From Streptomyces sp. WMMC500 (GTDB lineage: Bacteria > Actinomycetota > Actinomycetes > Streptomycetales > Streptomycetaceae), in contig NZ_CP114905.1 in assembly GCF_027497195.1 (NCBI RefSeq), forward strand, positions 3,024,001 through 3,088,000: a stretch of DNA of 64,000 bases, given 5' to 3'. A program made the translations under genes and the position numbers. Each line of letters opens with the position of its first letter. The first letter of the stretch is position 1. Below, piece by piece: positions 8,062 to 15,878 of the stretch. The notes below the pieces were generated by a model that was given only the letters and a program-made list of their open reading frames with translations, was not told where the DNA came from and ran no database searches.

Positions 8062-8430
8062 ATGTCCCACCCCCTGAAGCGCCACTTCGCCCGGGTCGCA
8101 CTCGTCGTCGCCGCGGGTGCCGCCCCGGTCGTCGGCGCCGCGGGTGCCGCCAGCGCCGTCGAGCTGCCCAGCACGAACGGCCTCAACCCGGTCAGCGCCC
8201 TGGAAAGCGGCTCGCTGCCCGCGACCGCCTCCCAGACCGGCACCGAGGTGCTCACCAGCGGCGCCGAGACCGCCGCGCAGATCAGCGAGGGCGCCGGCCC
8301 GACCACCGAGAAGGCGCTGTCCTCCCTGCAGGAGACCACCGGCAAGACCGTCGAGCAGGGCAGCACCGCGGTCGGCGACGCCGTCTCGAACGCCCAGCCC
8401 GACCTGCCCGTCCCGGGGGGCCTCGTCTGA
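8062..8430 (+). CDS. Small secreted protein of unknown function
   Basis: This is a 122-residue protein with a Sec signal peptide: KRHFARVALVVAAGAAPVVG, then an A-S-A cleavage site near residue 31. The mature part of about 90 residues is polar, rich in Thr, Ser, Glu and Gln, with no cysteine and no recognised domain. It ends in a Pro-rich tail LPVPGGLV. AAAGGAG precedes the ATG at a good distance and a plausible promoter lies 120 bp upstream. It resembles small abundant exported proteins seen in many streptomycetes. I do not recognise a function. A strong hairpin terminator follows at 8462-8488. Confidence 0.75.
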   Translation: MSHPLKRHFARVALVVAAGAAPVVGAAGAASAVELPSTNGLNPVSALESGSLPATASQTGTEVLTSGAETAAQISEGAGPTTEKALSSLQETTGKTVEQGSTAVGDAVSNAQPDLPVPGGLV

Positions 8431-8461
8431 GCCTGCCCGGCCGGCCCACGAGGCCGCCGGT

Positions 8462-8488
8462 GGCCCGCGGAGCCGTCCTCCGCGGGCC
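8462..8488. terminator. Bidirectional hairpin terminator
   Basis: GGCCCGCGGAG at 8462-8472 pairs perfectly with CTCCGCGGGCC at 8478-8488 around a 5-base loop. It lies between the convergent small secreted protein gene and dapC. Confidence 0.7.
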
Positions 8489-8571
8489 CGGCGGCTCGCA
8501 GCGGCTCACCCGGCGGCGCGAGGCCCCGGGACGGCGCTGCGGCGCCCTCAGCCCCTCAGCCCCTCAGTCCT

Positions 8572-9684
8572 TCAGCCCCGCAGCGCCGCCAGCCGCTCCA
8601 CGGCGGCGGCCACGCGCTCGTCCGTGGCCGTGAACGCCACCCGTACGAACCGCTCACCCGCGGCCCCGTAGAACTCGCCGGGCGCCACCGCGATCCCCAG
8701 CTTCGCCAGCTCCGCGACCGTGTCCCAGCACGGCTCGTCCCGCGTCGCCCACAGATACAGCGACGCCTCGCTGTGCTCGATCCGGAAGCCCGCCCCCGTC
8801 AGCGCCTCGCGCAGCGCGGCCCGGCGGCGGGCGTAGCGCTCACGCTGCTCGGCCACGTGCCGCCCGTCGCCCAGCGCGGCGATCATCGCCTGCTGCACCG
8901 GCTTCGGCACCATCATCCCCATGTGCTTGCGCACCGCGACCAGCTCGCGCACCACCGCCGCGTCGCCGCCGGCGAACCCCGCGCGGTAGCCGGCGAGGTT
9001 GGAGCGCTTCGACAGCGAGTGCACGGCGAACAGCCCCTCGTACGAGCCCTCGCTCACCGACGGGTGCAGCACGGACACCGGCTCGGTCTCCCAGCCCAGC
9101 TCCAGATAGCACTCGTCGGAGGCGACCAGCACCCCGTGCGTACGCGCCCACGCCACCACGCGGCGCAGCTCCGCCGCGTCGAGGGTGCGTCCCGTGGGGT
9201 TCGACGGGGTGTTGAGCCAGAGCAGCTTCACCCGGGCCGGGTCGAGGTCGGCGACCGGATCCGCGTACGCCACGGGCTCCGCGCGCGCCGTCAGCGCCCC
9301 GATCTCGTACGTCGGATACGCCAGCTCCGGGTACGCCACCTGATCCCCCGGCTCCAGCCCCAGCAGCGTCGGCAGCCAGCCGACCAGCTCCTTGGTGCCG
9401 ATCGCCGGCAGCACCGCCTCGGACGCGACGGCGGCGCCGAGCCGCTCGCCGAACCACCCGGCGACGGTCTCGCGCAGCGCCGGGGTGCCCCAGGCGAGCG
9501 GGTAGCCGGGGCTGTCGGCGGCGTCCGCGAGCGCTGCCCTGACCACCGCGGGCACGGGGTCGACGGGGGTGCCGACGGACAGGTCGACGATGCCGCCCGG
9601 GTGGGCGGCGGCAGCGGTCTTGTAGGGCTCCAGCCGGTCCCAGGGGAAGACGGGCAGCCGGGAGGTGACGGGTCGCACGCTCAC
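8572..9684 (-). CDS. dapC: Succinyldiaminopimelate transaminase
   Basis: This 370-residue fold-type I aminotransferase forms N-succinyl-diaminopimelate in lysine and cell-wall synthesis. It opens with SRLPVFPWDRLEPYK, typical of actinobacterial DapC. The PLP features are clear: LLWLNTPSNPTG, the Asp of SDECYLELG, and the Schiff-base Lys in HSLSKRSNLAGYRAGF. GTG 9684 follows GAGGACA. The gene is 97 bp downstream of fdxA on the same strand, the pairing seen in mycobacteria (fdxC-dapC, Rv1177-Rv1178), so the two are probably co-transcribed. The product feeds DapE, encoded 2 kb away. Confidence 0.92.
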   Translation of the reverse strand: MSVRPVTSRLPVFPWDRLEPYKTAAAAHPGGIVDLSVGTPVDPVPAVVRAALADAADSPGYPLAWGTPALRETVAGWFGERLGAAVASEAVLPAIGTKELVGWLPTLLGLEPGDQVAYPELAYPTYEIGALTARAEPVAYADPVADLDPARVKLLWLNTPSNPTGRTLDAAELRRVVAWARTHGVLVASDECYLELGWETEPVSVLHPSVSEGSYEGLFAVHSLSKRSNLAGYRAGFAGGDAAVVRELVAVRKHMGMMVPKPVQQAMIAALGDGRHVAEQRERYARRRAALREALTGAGFRIEHSEASLYLWATRDEPCWDTVAELAKLGIAVAPGEFYGAAGERFVRVAFTATDERVAAAVERLAALRG

Positions 9685-9781
9685 TGTCCTCGATCGACGC
9701 GAGGCCCCCGCCGATCAGCCGGGAGCCGATGGAGCGGGGGCACTGCGCACTGCGGTGGTCGCGGGTGGGGAGTCGCGGGTG

Positions 9782-10108
9782 TTACTCGTCGTGCTCCTGC
9801 GGCGGGAGGGCCGCGACGATCGGGTGGTCCCGCTCGATCAGGCCGAGCTTCGCGGCGCCACCGGGCGAGCCGAGGTCGTCGAAGAACTCGACGTTCACCT
9901 TGTAGTAGTCCTTCCACTCCTCCGGAGTGTCGTCCTCGTAGAAGATCGCCTCCACGGGGCAGACCGGCTCGCACGCACCGCAGTCGACGCATTCGTCCGG
10001 GTGGATGTACAAGAACCTCTGGCCCTCGTAGATGCAGTCGACGGGGCACTCCTCAATGCAGGCCTTGTCCTTGAGGTCCACACAAGGCTCTGCGATGACG
10101 TAGGTCAC
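9782..10108 (-). CDS. fdxA: Seven-iron ferredoxin
   Basis: This is a 108-residue 7Fe ferredoxin of the actinobacterial FdxA/FdxC type. Cysteines at 9, 17, 21 and 25 and the run ECVDCGACEPVCP give one [3Fe-4S] and one [4Fe-4S] cluster. The acidic C-terminal extension (EEWKDYYKVNVEFFDDLG) is characteristic of this subgroup. It carries electrons in the cytosol, in some species to cytochromes P450 or other oxidoreductases; no dedicated partner is adjacent. The GTG start follows a near-perfect AGGAGGAA ribosome site. It is followed by dapC and divergent from the GNAT gene, with only 111 bp between starts. Confidence 0.95.
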   Translation of the reverse strand: MTYVIAEPCVDLKDKACIEECPVDCIYEGQRFLYIHPDECVDCGACEPVCPVEAIFYEDDTPEEWKDYYKVNVEFFDDLGSPGGAAKLGLIERDHPIVAALPPQEHDE

Positions 10109-10219
10109 GCTGTCGTTCCTCCTCGATCAGGCTGGCGGCGCGGGAGCGCGGCGTGTCGATGCCCGCACCTAGTATCTCCGTTCCCGGGCACGGAGCGAAC
10201 AAGAGGGGCGTGGAGAGCT

Positions 10220-11218
10220 GTGGAATTCACCACTGGGGCGCGGCTCGAAATCCGTATCACCGCCGCTGACGTGGGAAAACGTGTGTCGGTACGGCGGCTG
10301 ACGGATGCCCGCGAGACCGACGCGCGGTTCACGGACGCGGTCGGCGTGCTCACATCGTGGGACGCCGGGGAGCTGCGTCTCACGAGGCGGAACGGCCAGG
10401 TCGTCCGGATTCCGGAGGCGGCCGTGGTGGCGGCGAAGGTCGTGCCGGCCGCGCCGGCGCGGCGGCGCGGTCCCGCGGCGACGGCGGCGGAGCTGACCCG
10501 GGTGGCGGCGCGGGGGTGGCCGCCCGTGGTGAGCGCACGGCTGGGCGACTGGACGCTGCGGGCCTCGGACGGCTTCACGAGCCGGGCGAACTCGGTGCTG
10601 CCGCTGGGCGACCCCGGGCTGCCGCTGGACGCGGCGCTGGCGCGGGTGACGCGGTGGTACGGCGAGCGGGGGCTGCCGGCGCTGGTGCAGGTCGCGACCG
10701 GCGCGGAGGGCACGGCGGAGCCGCTGGCGGCGGAGCTGGACGCGCGCGGGTGGACGGCGCGGCGGGCGGCGCTGATGCAGGTGGGTGAGCTGGCACCGGT
10801 GGCGGACAGGGAGGCGGCGGAGCGGGTGGAGCTGTCCCGTACGACGTCCGCGGCGTGGTTCTCGCTCTACCACCGGGCCGCGGAGCTGACGCCGGCCGCG
10901 CGGACGGTGCTGGAGGGCGGCCCGTCGGTGTGGTTCGCGACGGTCCCGGGACCGGACGGCCCCCCGGCGGCGATCGGCCGCTGCGTGGTCGACGGCCGCT
11001 GGGCGGGCTTCGCGGCGGTCGAGGTCTCCCCGGCCCACCGCCGCCGCGGCCTGGCCACGGCGGTGATGGCGGCCCTGGCGGCCCGCGCCCGGGAGGAGGG
11101 CGCCTCCGCGGCGTACCTCCAGGTGGAACCGGACAACGCCCCGGCCCTGTCCCTCTACGCCACCCTGGGCTTCACCACCCACCACGCCTACCACTACCGC
11201 CGCCACCCCACGCCGTAG
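10220..11218 (+). CDS. GNAT acetyltransferase with N-terminal SH3-like domain
   Basis: This is a 332-residue protein. The first 70 or so residues form a small beta domain (VGKRVSVRRL to LTRRNGQVVRIPEAAVVAAKVV), joined by a Pro/Ala/Arg linker to a GNAT-fold region. The acetyl-CoA loop is VSPAHRRRGLATAVMAAL, near residue 275, followed by LQVEPDNAPALSLYATLGF. The arrangement resembles the mycobacterial Rv0428c-type acetyltransferases. The substrate is unknown. GTG 10220 sits 3-8 bases after GGAGAG. It is divergent from fdxA, and a hairpin terminator follows directly. Confidence 0.8.
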   Translation: MEFTTGARLEIRITAADVGKRVSVRRLTDARETDARFTDAVGVLTSWDAGELRLTRRNGQVVRIPEAAVVAAKVVPAAPARRRGPAATAAELTRVAARGWPPVVSARLGDWTLRASDGFTSRANSVLPLGDPGLPLDAALARVTRWYGERGLPALVQVATGAEGTAEPLAAELDARGWTARRAALMQVGELAPVADREAAERVELSRTTSAAWFSLYHRAAELTPAARTVLEGGPSVWFATVPGPDGPPAAIGRCVVDGRWAGFAAVEVSPAHRRRGLATAVMAALAARAREEGASAAYLQVEPDNAPALSLYATLGFTTHHAYHYRRHPTP

Positions 11219-11221
11219 CGG

Positions 11222-11254
11222 GCGGTGTGACCGGGGTCCCGGCCGGCACACCGC
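11222..11254 (+). terminator. Hairpin terminator after GNAT gene
   Basis: GCGGTGTG (11222-11229) pairs with CACACCGC (11247-11254), and inside it CCGG pairs with CCGG past one bulged A. It begins 4 bases past the stop codon. Confidence 0.6.
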
Positions 11255-11580
11255 GGGGTGAGCGGGGTGACTCGCCGGCGCGGAGGCCGGACGCGGGCAG
11301 CCCGCCTGTCGCCGGACGGCGACGGACGAGGCCTCGAGGCGCCGCAGGCGCTCTCGCTGGGGCGCCGAAGGCCGAGCCCCCGGCGGGTACCCCCGCCCGC
11401 GAGGCGCCGCGGGCGCTCCCCGGCGGTGCGGGGGCCCGGACCTCCGGCCGCCTCCCCGCACGCCCAGGGCCCGCACTGCCCCTCCGGCCCCCGGCCTGCG
11501 CGGTACCTCACCGGCCGCTTCGATCCCACCGGTCTCCCCTTGCACGGGACGTCTGCCGCGGGTCGTCGCACAATGGGGGG
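11255..11580. other. Intergenic region, no gene seen
   Basis: No frame with a believable start is present. An 18-bp near-repeat (GAGGCGCCGCAGGCGCTC at 11336-11353, GAGGCGCCGCGGGCGCTC at 11401-11418) is the only visible structure. CACAAT at 11569-11574, six bases before the SirB1-type start, could be a -10 box for a leaderless mRNA. Confidence 0.4.
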
Positions 11581-12492
11581 ATGGGTAGGTCCGGAGTCGG
11601 TCACCGGGCCCGGTTCGCGGAGGAGGCCCGCGTGCCGCGGCCCGATCTCGCCCTGCTCTGCCTGCTCGTCGCCGCCGAGACCGATCCCGCGCTCGACGAG
11701 GGCGGCATCGACGACGTGCAGATCGAGCTGGACGAGCTGGCCGGGCAGTTGCCGTACGCGCCCGGCGGCCCCCGCGCGTGGGCGCGGGCCGCCGCCGAGC
11801 TGCTCGGGGAGCGCTACGGGTTCCGCGGGACGCCCGGCGACTACAGCCGGCTGGAGTCGTCCCAACTGCACGAGGTGCTGCGGCGCCGCCGCGGACTGCC
11901 GATCATGCTCTCCGTGATCTGGATGGAGGTCGCCCGCCGCGCCGGCGCCCCCGTGTACGGCGTGGCCCTCCCCGGACACTTCGTCGTCGGCTTCGGCCCG
12001 CCCCCCGTCGGCCCCGTATCCACCCGCCCCACCGGCCCCGACAACCTCACCGCCCCCCGCGACCCCGCCGCGCCCGCCGCAGGCGACTCCGTGCTGGCCG
12101 ACCCCTTCGACGGCGGCCGGCTCCTCTCCCCCGCCGACGCCGAGCTGCTCGTCGCCGAGGCCACCGGCGGCGAGCCGCTGTCGGCCGCGATGCTCGTCCC
12201 CGCCGACCCCCTCGACATCGTGCGGCGCATCCTCAACAACATCCGCGCCTGGGCCGCCCCCCGCCCCGAGCAGTCCGACGTCCAGCTCGCCGCCGTCGAA
12301 CTCGCCCTGCTGCTCCCCAGCCACCCCGCCCGGCTGCGCCACGAGCGCGCGCAACTCCTCATCGCCCGCGGCGACTTCGTCACCGGTGCGGCGGAGCTGG
12401 AGGAGTACGCCTCGGTGATAGCGGCGATGGAGCCGCAGGCCGCCGACACCCTGCGCCGCCAGGCCCGCGCCGCCCGCGCCCGCCTCAACTGA
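11581..12492 (+). CDS. SirB1-type transglutaminase-like/TPR protein
   Basis: This is a 303-residue protein of the SirB1 family. The N-terminal half carries the core LHEVLRRRRGLPIMLSVIWM (about 98-117), GHFVVGF and LADPFDGG. These correspond to the transglutaminase-like region, but the usual catalytic cysteine is not seen where LPIMLSVIW occurs, so it may be non-catalytic. The C-terminal part (about 205-303) is helical and TPR-like, with PAALRHERAQLLIARGD-type packing. A Pro/Thr-rich insert at about 140-160 is local. The function of the family is not established. The ATG is preceded only by a G-run, so a leaderless message is possible. Confidence 0.8.
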   Translation: MGRSGVGHRARFAEEARVPRPDLALLCLLVAAETDPALDEGGIDDVQIELDELAGQLPYAPGGPRAWARAAAELLGERYGFRGTPGDYSRLESSQLHEVLRRRRGLPIMLSVIWMEVARRAGAPVYGVALPGHFVVGFGPPPVGPVSTRPTGPDNLTAPRDPAAPAAGDSVLADPFDGGRLLSPADAELLVAEATGGEPLSAAMLVPADPLDIVRRILNNIRAWAAPRPEQSDVQLAAVELALLLPSHPARLRHERAQLLIARGDFVTGAAELEEYASVIAAMEPQAADTLRRQARAARARLN

Positions 12493-12508
12493 ACGCGGCC
12501 CACGGCGA

Positions 12509-12544
12509 GGGGGCCGGCGCCGGGATCCCCCGGCACCGGCCCCC
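12509..12544. terminator. Bidirectional hairpin terminator
   Basis: The arms 12509-12524 and 12529-12544 form a 16-bp stem with one mismatch around the loop ATCC. It separates the SirB1-type gene from the converging peptide transporter operon. Confidence 0.75.
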
Positions 12545-12574
12545 ACGCCGGCCCTCACACCGACGACGTATCCG

Positions 12575-13711
12575 CTACTCCTTCACCGGAGCCGCGGGCT
12601 CGGTGTCCTCCAGGGTCGCCAGGGCCTTGTCCATGATGACCTCCGCGTCGCGCTCCACCGTCGGCTCCTCCGGGAAGTGGCACGCGGTCAGGTGCCCGGC
12701 GCGGTTGCCGCCGATCTGCACCAGCGGCGGCTCCTCGCTGGCGCACAGGTCCTGCGCCTTCCAGCACCGCGTACGGAACCGGCACCCCGTCGGCGGGTTG
12801 ATCGGCGACGGCACGTCGCCCGCCAGCCGGATGCGCTCGCGCGGCGTCTCGTCCTCGTCGTCCGAGAGGGTCGCCTCGGGGACGGCCGAGAGCAGGGCGT
12901 GGGTGTACGGGTGCCGCGGCCGGGTGTAGATGTCCTCCCGGTTGCCCGTCTCGACGATCTTCCCGAGGTACATCACCGCGACGCGCTGCGAGAAGTGCCG
13001 CACGATCGCCAGGTCGTGCGCGATGAACAGGAACGCGATGCCCATCTCCCGCTGCAGTTCCTGCAGCAGGTTGACGACCTGCGCCTGGATCGACACGTCC
13101 AGCGCCGAGACCGGCTCGTCCGCCACGATCAGCTTCGGCTTCAGGGCCAGCGCCCGCGCGACCCCGATGCGCTGCCGCTGGCCGCCGGAGAACTCGTGCG
13201 GGAAGCGGTTGTAGTGCTCGGGGTTGAGGCCGACGGTCTCCAGCAGCTCGCGGACCCGCTTCTCCCGGCCGCCGGGCGGGTCGATCCCGTTGACCTCCAT
13301 CGGGCTGCTGATGATGGTGCCGACGGTCTGCCGCGGGTTCAGCGACGAGTACGGGTCCTGGAAGATCATCTGGATCTCGGACCTGATCGGCGCGAGCTGC
13401 TTGCGCTTGGCGTACGTGATGTCCTGGCCGCGGTACGTGATCTTGCCGCCGGTCGGCTCCAGCAGCCGCGTCAGCAGCCGCCCGGTCGTCGACTTGCCGC
13501 AGCCGGACTCGCCGACGAGGCCCAGGCTCTCGCCCGCGCGCACCTCCAGGTCGACGCCGTCGACCGCCTGCACCGCGCCGACCTTCCGCTTGATCGGGAA
13601 GCCGCCCGTGATCGGGAAGTGCTTGGTGAGCCCTTCCGCGGTGAGCAGCTCCTCGCCCGTCGTGGTCGGGGTGTCGTCCCGGGGGCCGGGGAGGGTGAGT
13701 TCTTCGCTCAT
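12575..13711 (-). CDS. Peptide ABC transporter ATPase (OppF/DppF type)
   Basis: This 378-residue cytosolic ATPase powers peptide uptake. Walker A is GESGCGKST, the Q-loop QMIFQDPYSSLNP, the signature [14 protein letters not shown], and Walker [13 protein letters not shown]. The C-terminal oligopeptide-transporter extension follows ([20 protein letters not shown]), whose cysteines in related proteins can bind an iron-sulfur cluster. A long Asp/Glu-rich tail ends the protein. It is the last gene of the five-gene operon read on the minus strand, 16 bp after its partner ATPase. Gene order in the operon is the same as in the S. coelicolor bldK locus, where this would be bldKE; that identity is tentative. 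Confidence 0.9.
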   Translation of the reverse strand: MSEELTLPGPRDDTPTTTGEELLTAEGLTKHFPITGGFPIKRKVGAVQAVDGVDLEVRAGESLGLVGESGCGKSTTGRLLTRLLEPTGGKITYRGQDITYAKRKQLAPIRSEIQMIFQDPYSSLNPRQTVGTIISSPMEVNGIDPPGGREKRVRELLETVGLNPEHYNRFPHEFSGGQRQRIGVARALALKPKLIVADEPVSALDVSIQAQVVNLLQELQREMGIAFLFIAHDLAIVRHFSQRVAVMYLGKIVETGNREDIYTRPRHPYTHALLSAVPEATLSDDEDETPRERIRLAGDVPSPINPPTGCRFRTRCWKAQDLCASEEPPLVQIGGNRAGHLTACHFPEEPTVERDAEVIMDKALATLEDTEPAAPVKE

Positions 13712-13727
13712 GGTGGTCAGTCGCTCC

Positions 13728-14789
13728 CTAGCCCAGCCGGGGCTTGATCTGCTCGATGAAGATGTCCTGCTTCTGCCCGGCGCTCAGGTGGCAGGCGGCC
13801 CCGCGGCCCTCGGGCAGCGCCGGCCGGTCCGTACGGCAGGCCGATCCGCCCACGTCGCCCACGAAGCCGCACCGCGGGTGGAACGGGCAGCCCGTCGGCG
13901 GGCTCAGCAGGCTGGGCGGGGTGCCCTTGATCGGGGTGAGCGGCACGTCCACGTCCGACGACAGCCGCGGCATGCTGCTCAGCAGGCCCCAGGTGTACGG
14001 GTGCTGCGGCCTGCGCAGCACCTCGCGGGTGGTGCCCCGCTCCACGGCGCGGCCCGCGTACATCACCAGGATGTCGTCCGCGACGTTCGCGATGACGCCG
14101 AGGTCGTGGGTGATGAAGACGATCGCGGAGCCGAACTCGTTCTGCAGGTCCCGGATCAGGTCGAGGATCTGCGCCTGCACGGTCACGTCGAGCGCGGTGG
14201 TCGGCTCGTCGGCGATCAGCAGGTCGGGGTTGCAGACCAGCGCCATCGCGATCATGGCGCGCTGCCGCATCCCGCCGGAGAACTGGTGCGGGTAGTCGTC
14301 CGCGCGCAGCTTGGCGTTGGGGATGCCGACCTTGTCGAGCATCTCCACGGCCCGCAGGTGTGCCTCGCGCTTGGAGACGCCCGTGTGCTTGCGGTACGGC
14401 TCGGCGATCTGCCGGCCGACCGTGTAGAAGGGCGAGAGCGCGGTCAGCGGATCCTGGAAGATCATCGCCATCTTGTTGCCGCGCAGCCGCTCCAGCTTCC
14501 GCTCGGGCGCGCCGATCAGTTCCTCGCCGTCGAGGCTGATCGAGCCCTCGATGTTGGTGAACATCTGGTTGTGCAGGCCCAGCACGGTCAGGTTGGTGAC
14601 CGACTTGCCGGAGCCGGACTCGCCGACGATGCCCAGGGTCTTGCCGCGCTCGACGTCGAAGGAGAGACCGTCGACGGCCTTGACGACGCCGTCCCCGGTG
14701 GTGAACTGCACGCGCAGGTCCTGCACCGAGAGAAAGGCGCCGTCCGCGGACGGGGCGGAACCTTCCGATTCCTTGGTCAGGGTGGTCAC
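13728..14789 (-). CDS. Peptide ABC transporter ATPase (OppD/DppD type)
   Basis: This is a 353-residue ATPase that pairs with the OppF-type subunit. Walker A is GESGSGKSV, where the usual Thr after Ser is Val. The Q-loop is [13 protein letters not shown], the signature [14 protein letters not shown], and Walker [13 protein letters not shown]. The C-terminal region has the family [20 protein letters not shown] segment with its cysteines. The AMAL signature variant is typical of OppD. It lies 10 bp after the permease gene and 16 bp before the OppF-type gene, so the three are surely co-transcribed. Confidence 0.9.
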   Translation of the reverse strand: MTTLTKESEGSAPSADGAFLSVQDLRVQFTTGDGVVKAVDGLSFDVERGKTLGIVGESGSGKSVTNLTVLGLHNQMFTNIEGSISLDGEELIGAPERKLERLRGNKMAMIFQDPLTALSPFYTVGRQIAEPYRKHTGVSKREAHLRAVEMLDKVGIPNAKLRADDYPHQFSGGMRQRAMIAMALVCNPDLLIADEPTTALDVTVQAQILDLIRDLQNEFGSAIVFITHDLGVIANVADDILVMYAGRAVERGTTREVLRRPQHPYTWGLLSSMPRLSSDVDVPLTPIKGTPPSLLSPPTGCPFHPRCGFVGDVGGSACRTDRPALPEGRGAACHLSAGQKQDIFIEQIKPRLG

Positions 14790-14799
14790 TGCTCTTCTC

Positions 14800-15777
14800 C
14801 TAGGACAGACGGATGCGCGGATCGATGAAGGCGTAGGCCGCGTCGACGATGACGTTCATCAGGATGATCATGGTGGACGAGAACAGCAGAATGCCCATGA
14901 GCACCGGCAGATCCGCCTTCACCACCGAGTCGATGGAGAGTTGGCCGATACCCGGCAGCGAGAAGGTGACCTCGGTGATGATCGCGCCGCCCAGCAGGGA
15001 GCCGAGGTCGATGCCGAAGATCGTGACGACCGGGACCATGGCGCCCCGCCAGGCGTAGCGGAAGAAGACCGTGCGTCCCGACATTCCCTTGGCCTTGGCC
15101 GTTCTGACGTGCTCCTCCTGCAACTGCTCGATCATCGTGGACCGCACCATACGGGTGTAGTTCGACGCGAAGATCGTGGAGAGCACGGCCCAGGGGATGA
15201 TCAGCCCGACCGCCCACTGCCACGGGTTCTCGGTGAACGGGTTGTACACCGGGTCGCCGAAGAGCCCGCTGCTGTACACCAGCGCCCACAGCGCGATCGG
15301 GCCGATGAAGTAGATCTGCAGCGAGCCGATGATCAGCGAGCTGCCGCTGACGACCTTGTCGAGCGGCGTGCCGCGCCGCCAGGCGGCGATCATGCCGGCG
15401 CCGACGCCGAAGACGAGGAAGACGACGGCCGCGCCGATGGTGAGCGACAGCGTGGTCGGGAAGCGGTCCTGGATGAGGCTGAGGACGTTCTCGTCGTGCA
15501 CGAAGGAGCGGCCGATGCAGGGCGCCGAGCACTCGCCGGTCGGGAAGGAGCGGCCGGTGAAGATGCCGGCGAGGAAGTTCCCGTACTGGACCCAGACGGG
15601 ATCGTCGAGACCGAGGGACCTGCGGATCAGCTCCAGGTTCTCCGGCGTGCACTTCTCGCCGCAGGAGATGCGGGCGGGGTCACGCGGAACAGCGAAGAAG
15701 AGGAAGAAGCACACCGCGCTGAGGATCAGCAGGATGATCAATGCGCCGATTGTCCGGCGAATCAGGAAACGAAGCAT
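14800..15777 (-). CDS. Peptide ABC transporter permease (DppB type)
   Basis: This 325-residue inner-membrane protein has about six helices, the first at residues 9-29. A large extracytoplasmic loop (about 30-95) contains four cysteines (SCGEKCTPEN and GECSAPCIG) that could form disulfides, more than usual for DppB. The EAA-type loop that contacts the ATPases reads EHVRTAKAKGMSGRTVFFRY. It ends in the family motif DAAYAFIDPRIRLS. A strong hairpin separates it from the binding-protein gene upstream, which probably lowers its transcript level relative to that gene. Confidence 0.9.
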   Translation of the reverse strand: MLRFLIRRTIGALIILLILSAVCFFLFFAVPRDPARISCGEKCTPENLELIRRSLGLDDPVWVQYGNFLAGIFTGRSFPTGECSAPCIGRSFVHDENVLSLIQDRFPTTLSLTIGAAVVFLVFGVGAGMIAAWRRGTPLDKVVSGSSLIIGSLQIYFIGPIALWALVYSSGLFGDPVYNPFTENPWQWAVGLIIPWAVLSTIFASNYTRMVRSTMIEQLQEEHVRTAKAKGMSGRTVFFRYAWRGAMVPVVTIFGIDLGSLLGGAIITEVTFSLPGIGQLSIDSVVKADLPVLMGILLFSSTMIILMNVIVDAAYAFIDPRIRLS

Positions 15778-15826
15778 GACTGTGGGCTGCTTTCGAAGGA
15801 CAAAGCGGCGACGTGGACGGACGGGT

Positions 15827-15868
15827 GGTGCGCGGGACCCCGCCGATCGGGCGGGGGCCCCGCGCACC
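15827..15868 (-). terminator. Intra-operon hairpin after binding-protein gene
   Basis: GGTGCGCGGG at 15827-15836 pairs with CCCGCGCACC at 15859-15868, and a second 7-bp stem (CCCCGCC with GGCGGGG) stacks inside it. It starts about 10 bases after the stop of the binding-protein gene. Such structures usually cause partial termination or protect the upstream mRNA, giving excess binding protein. Confidence 0.7.
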
Positions 15869-15878
15869 GGGGGTGGTG

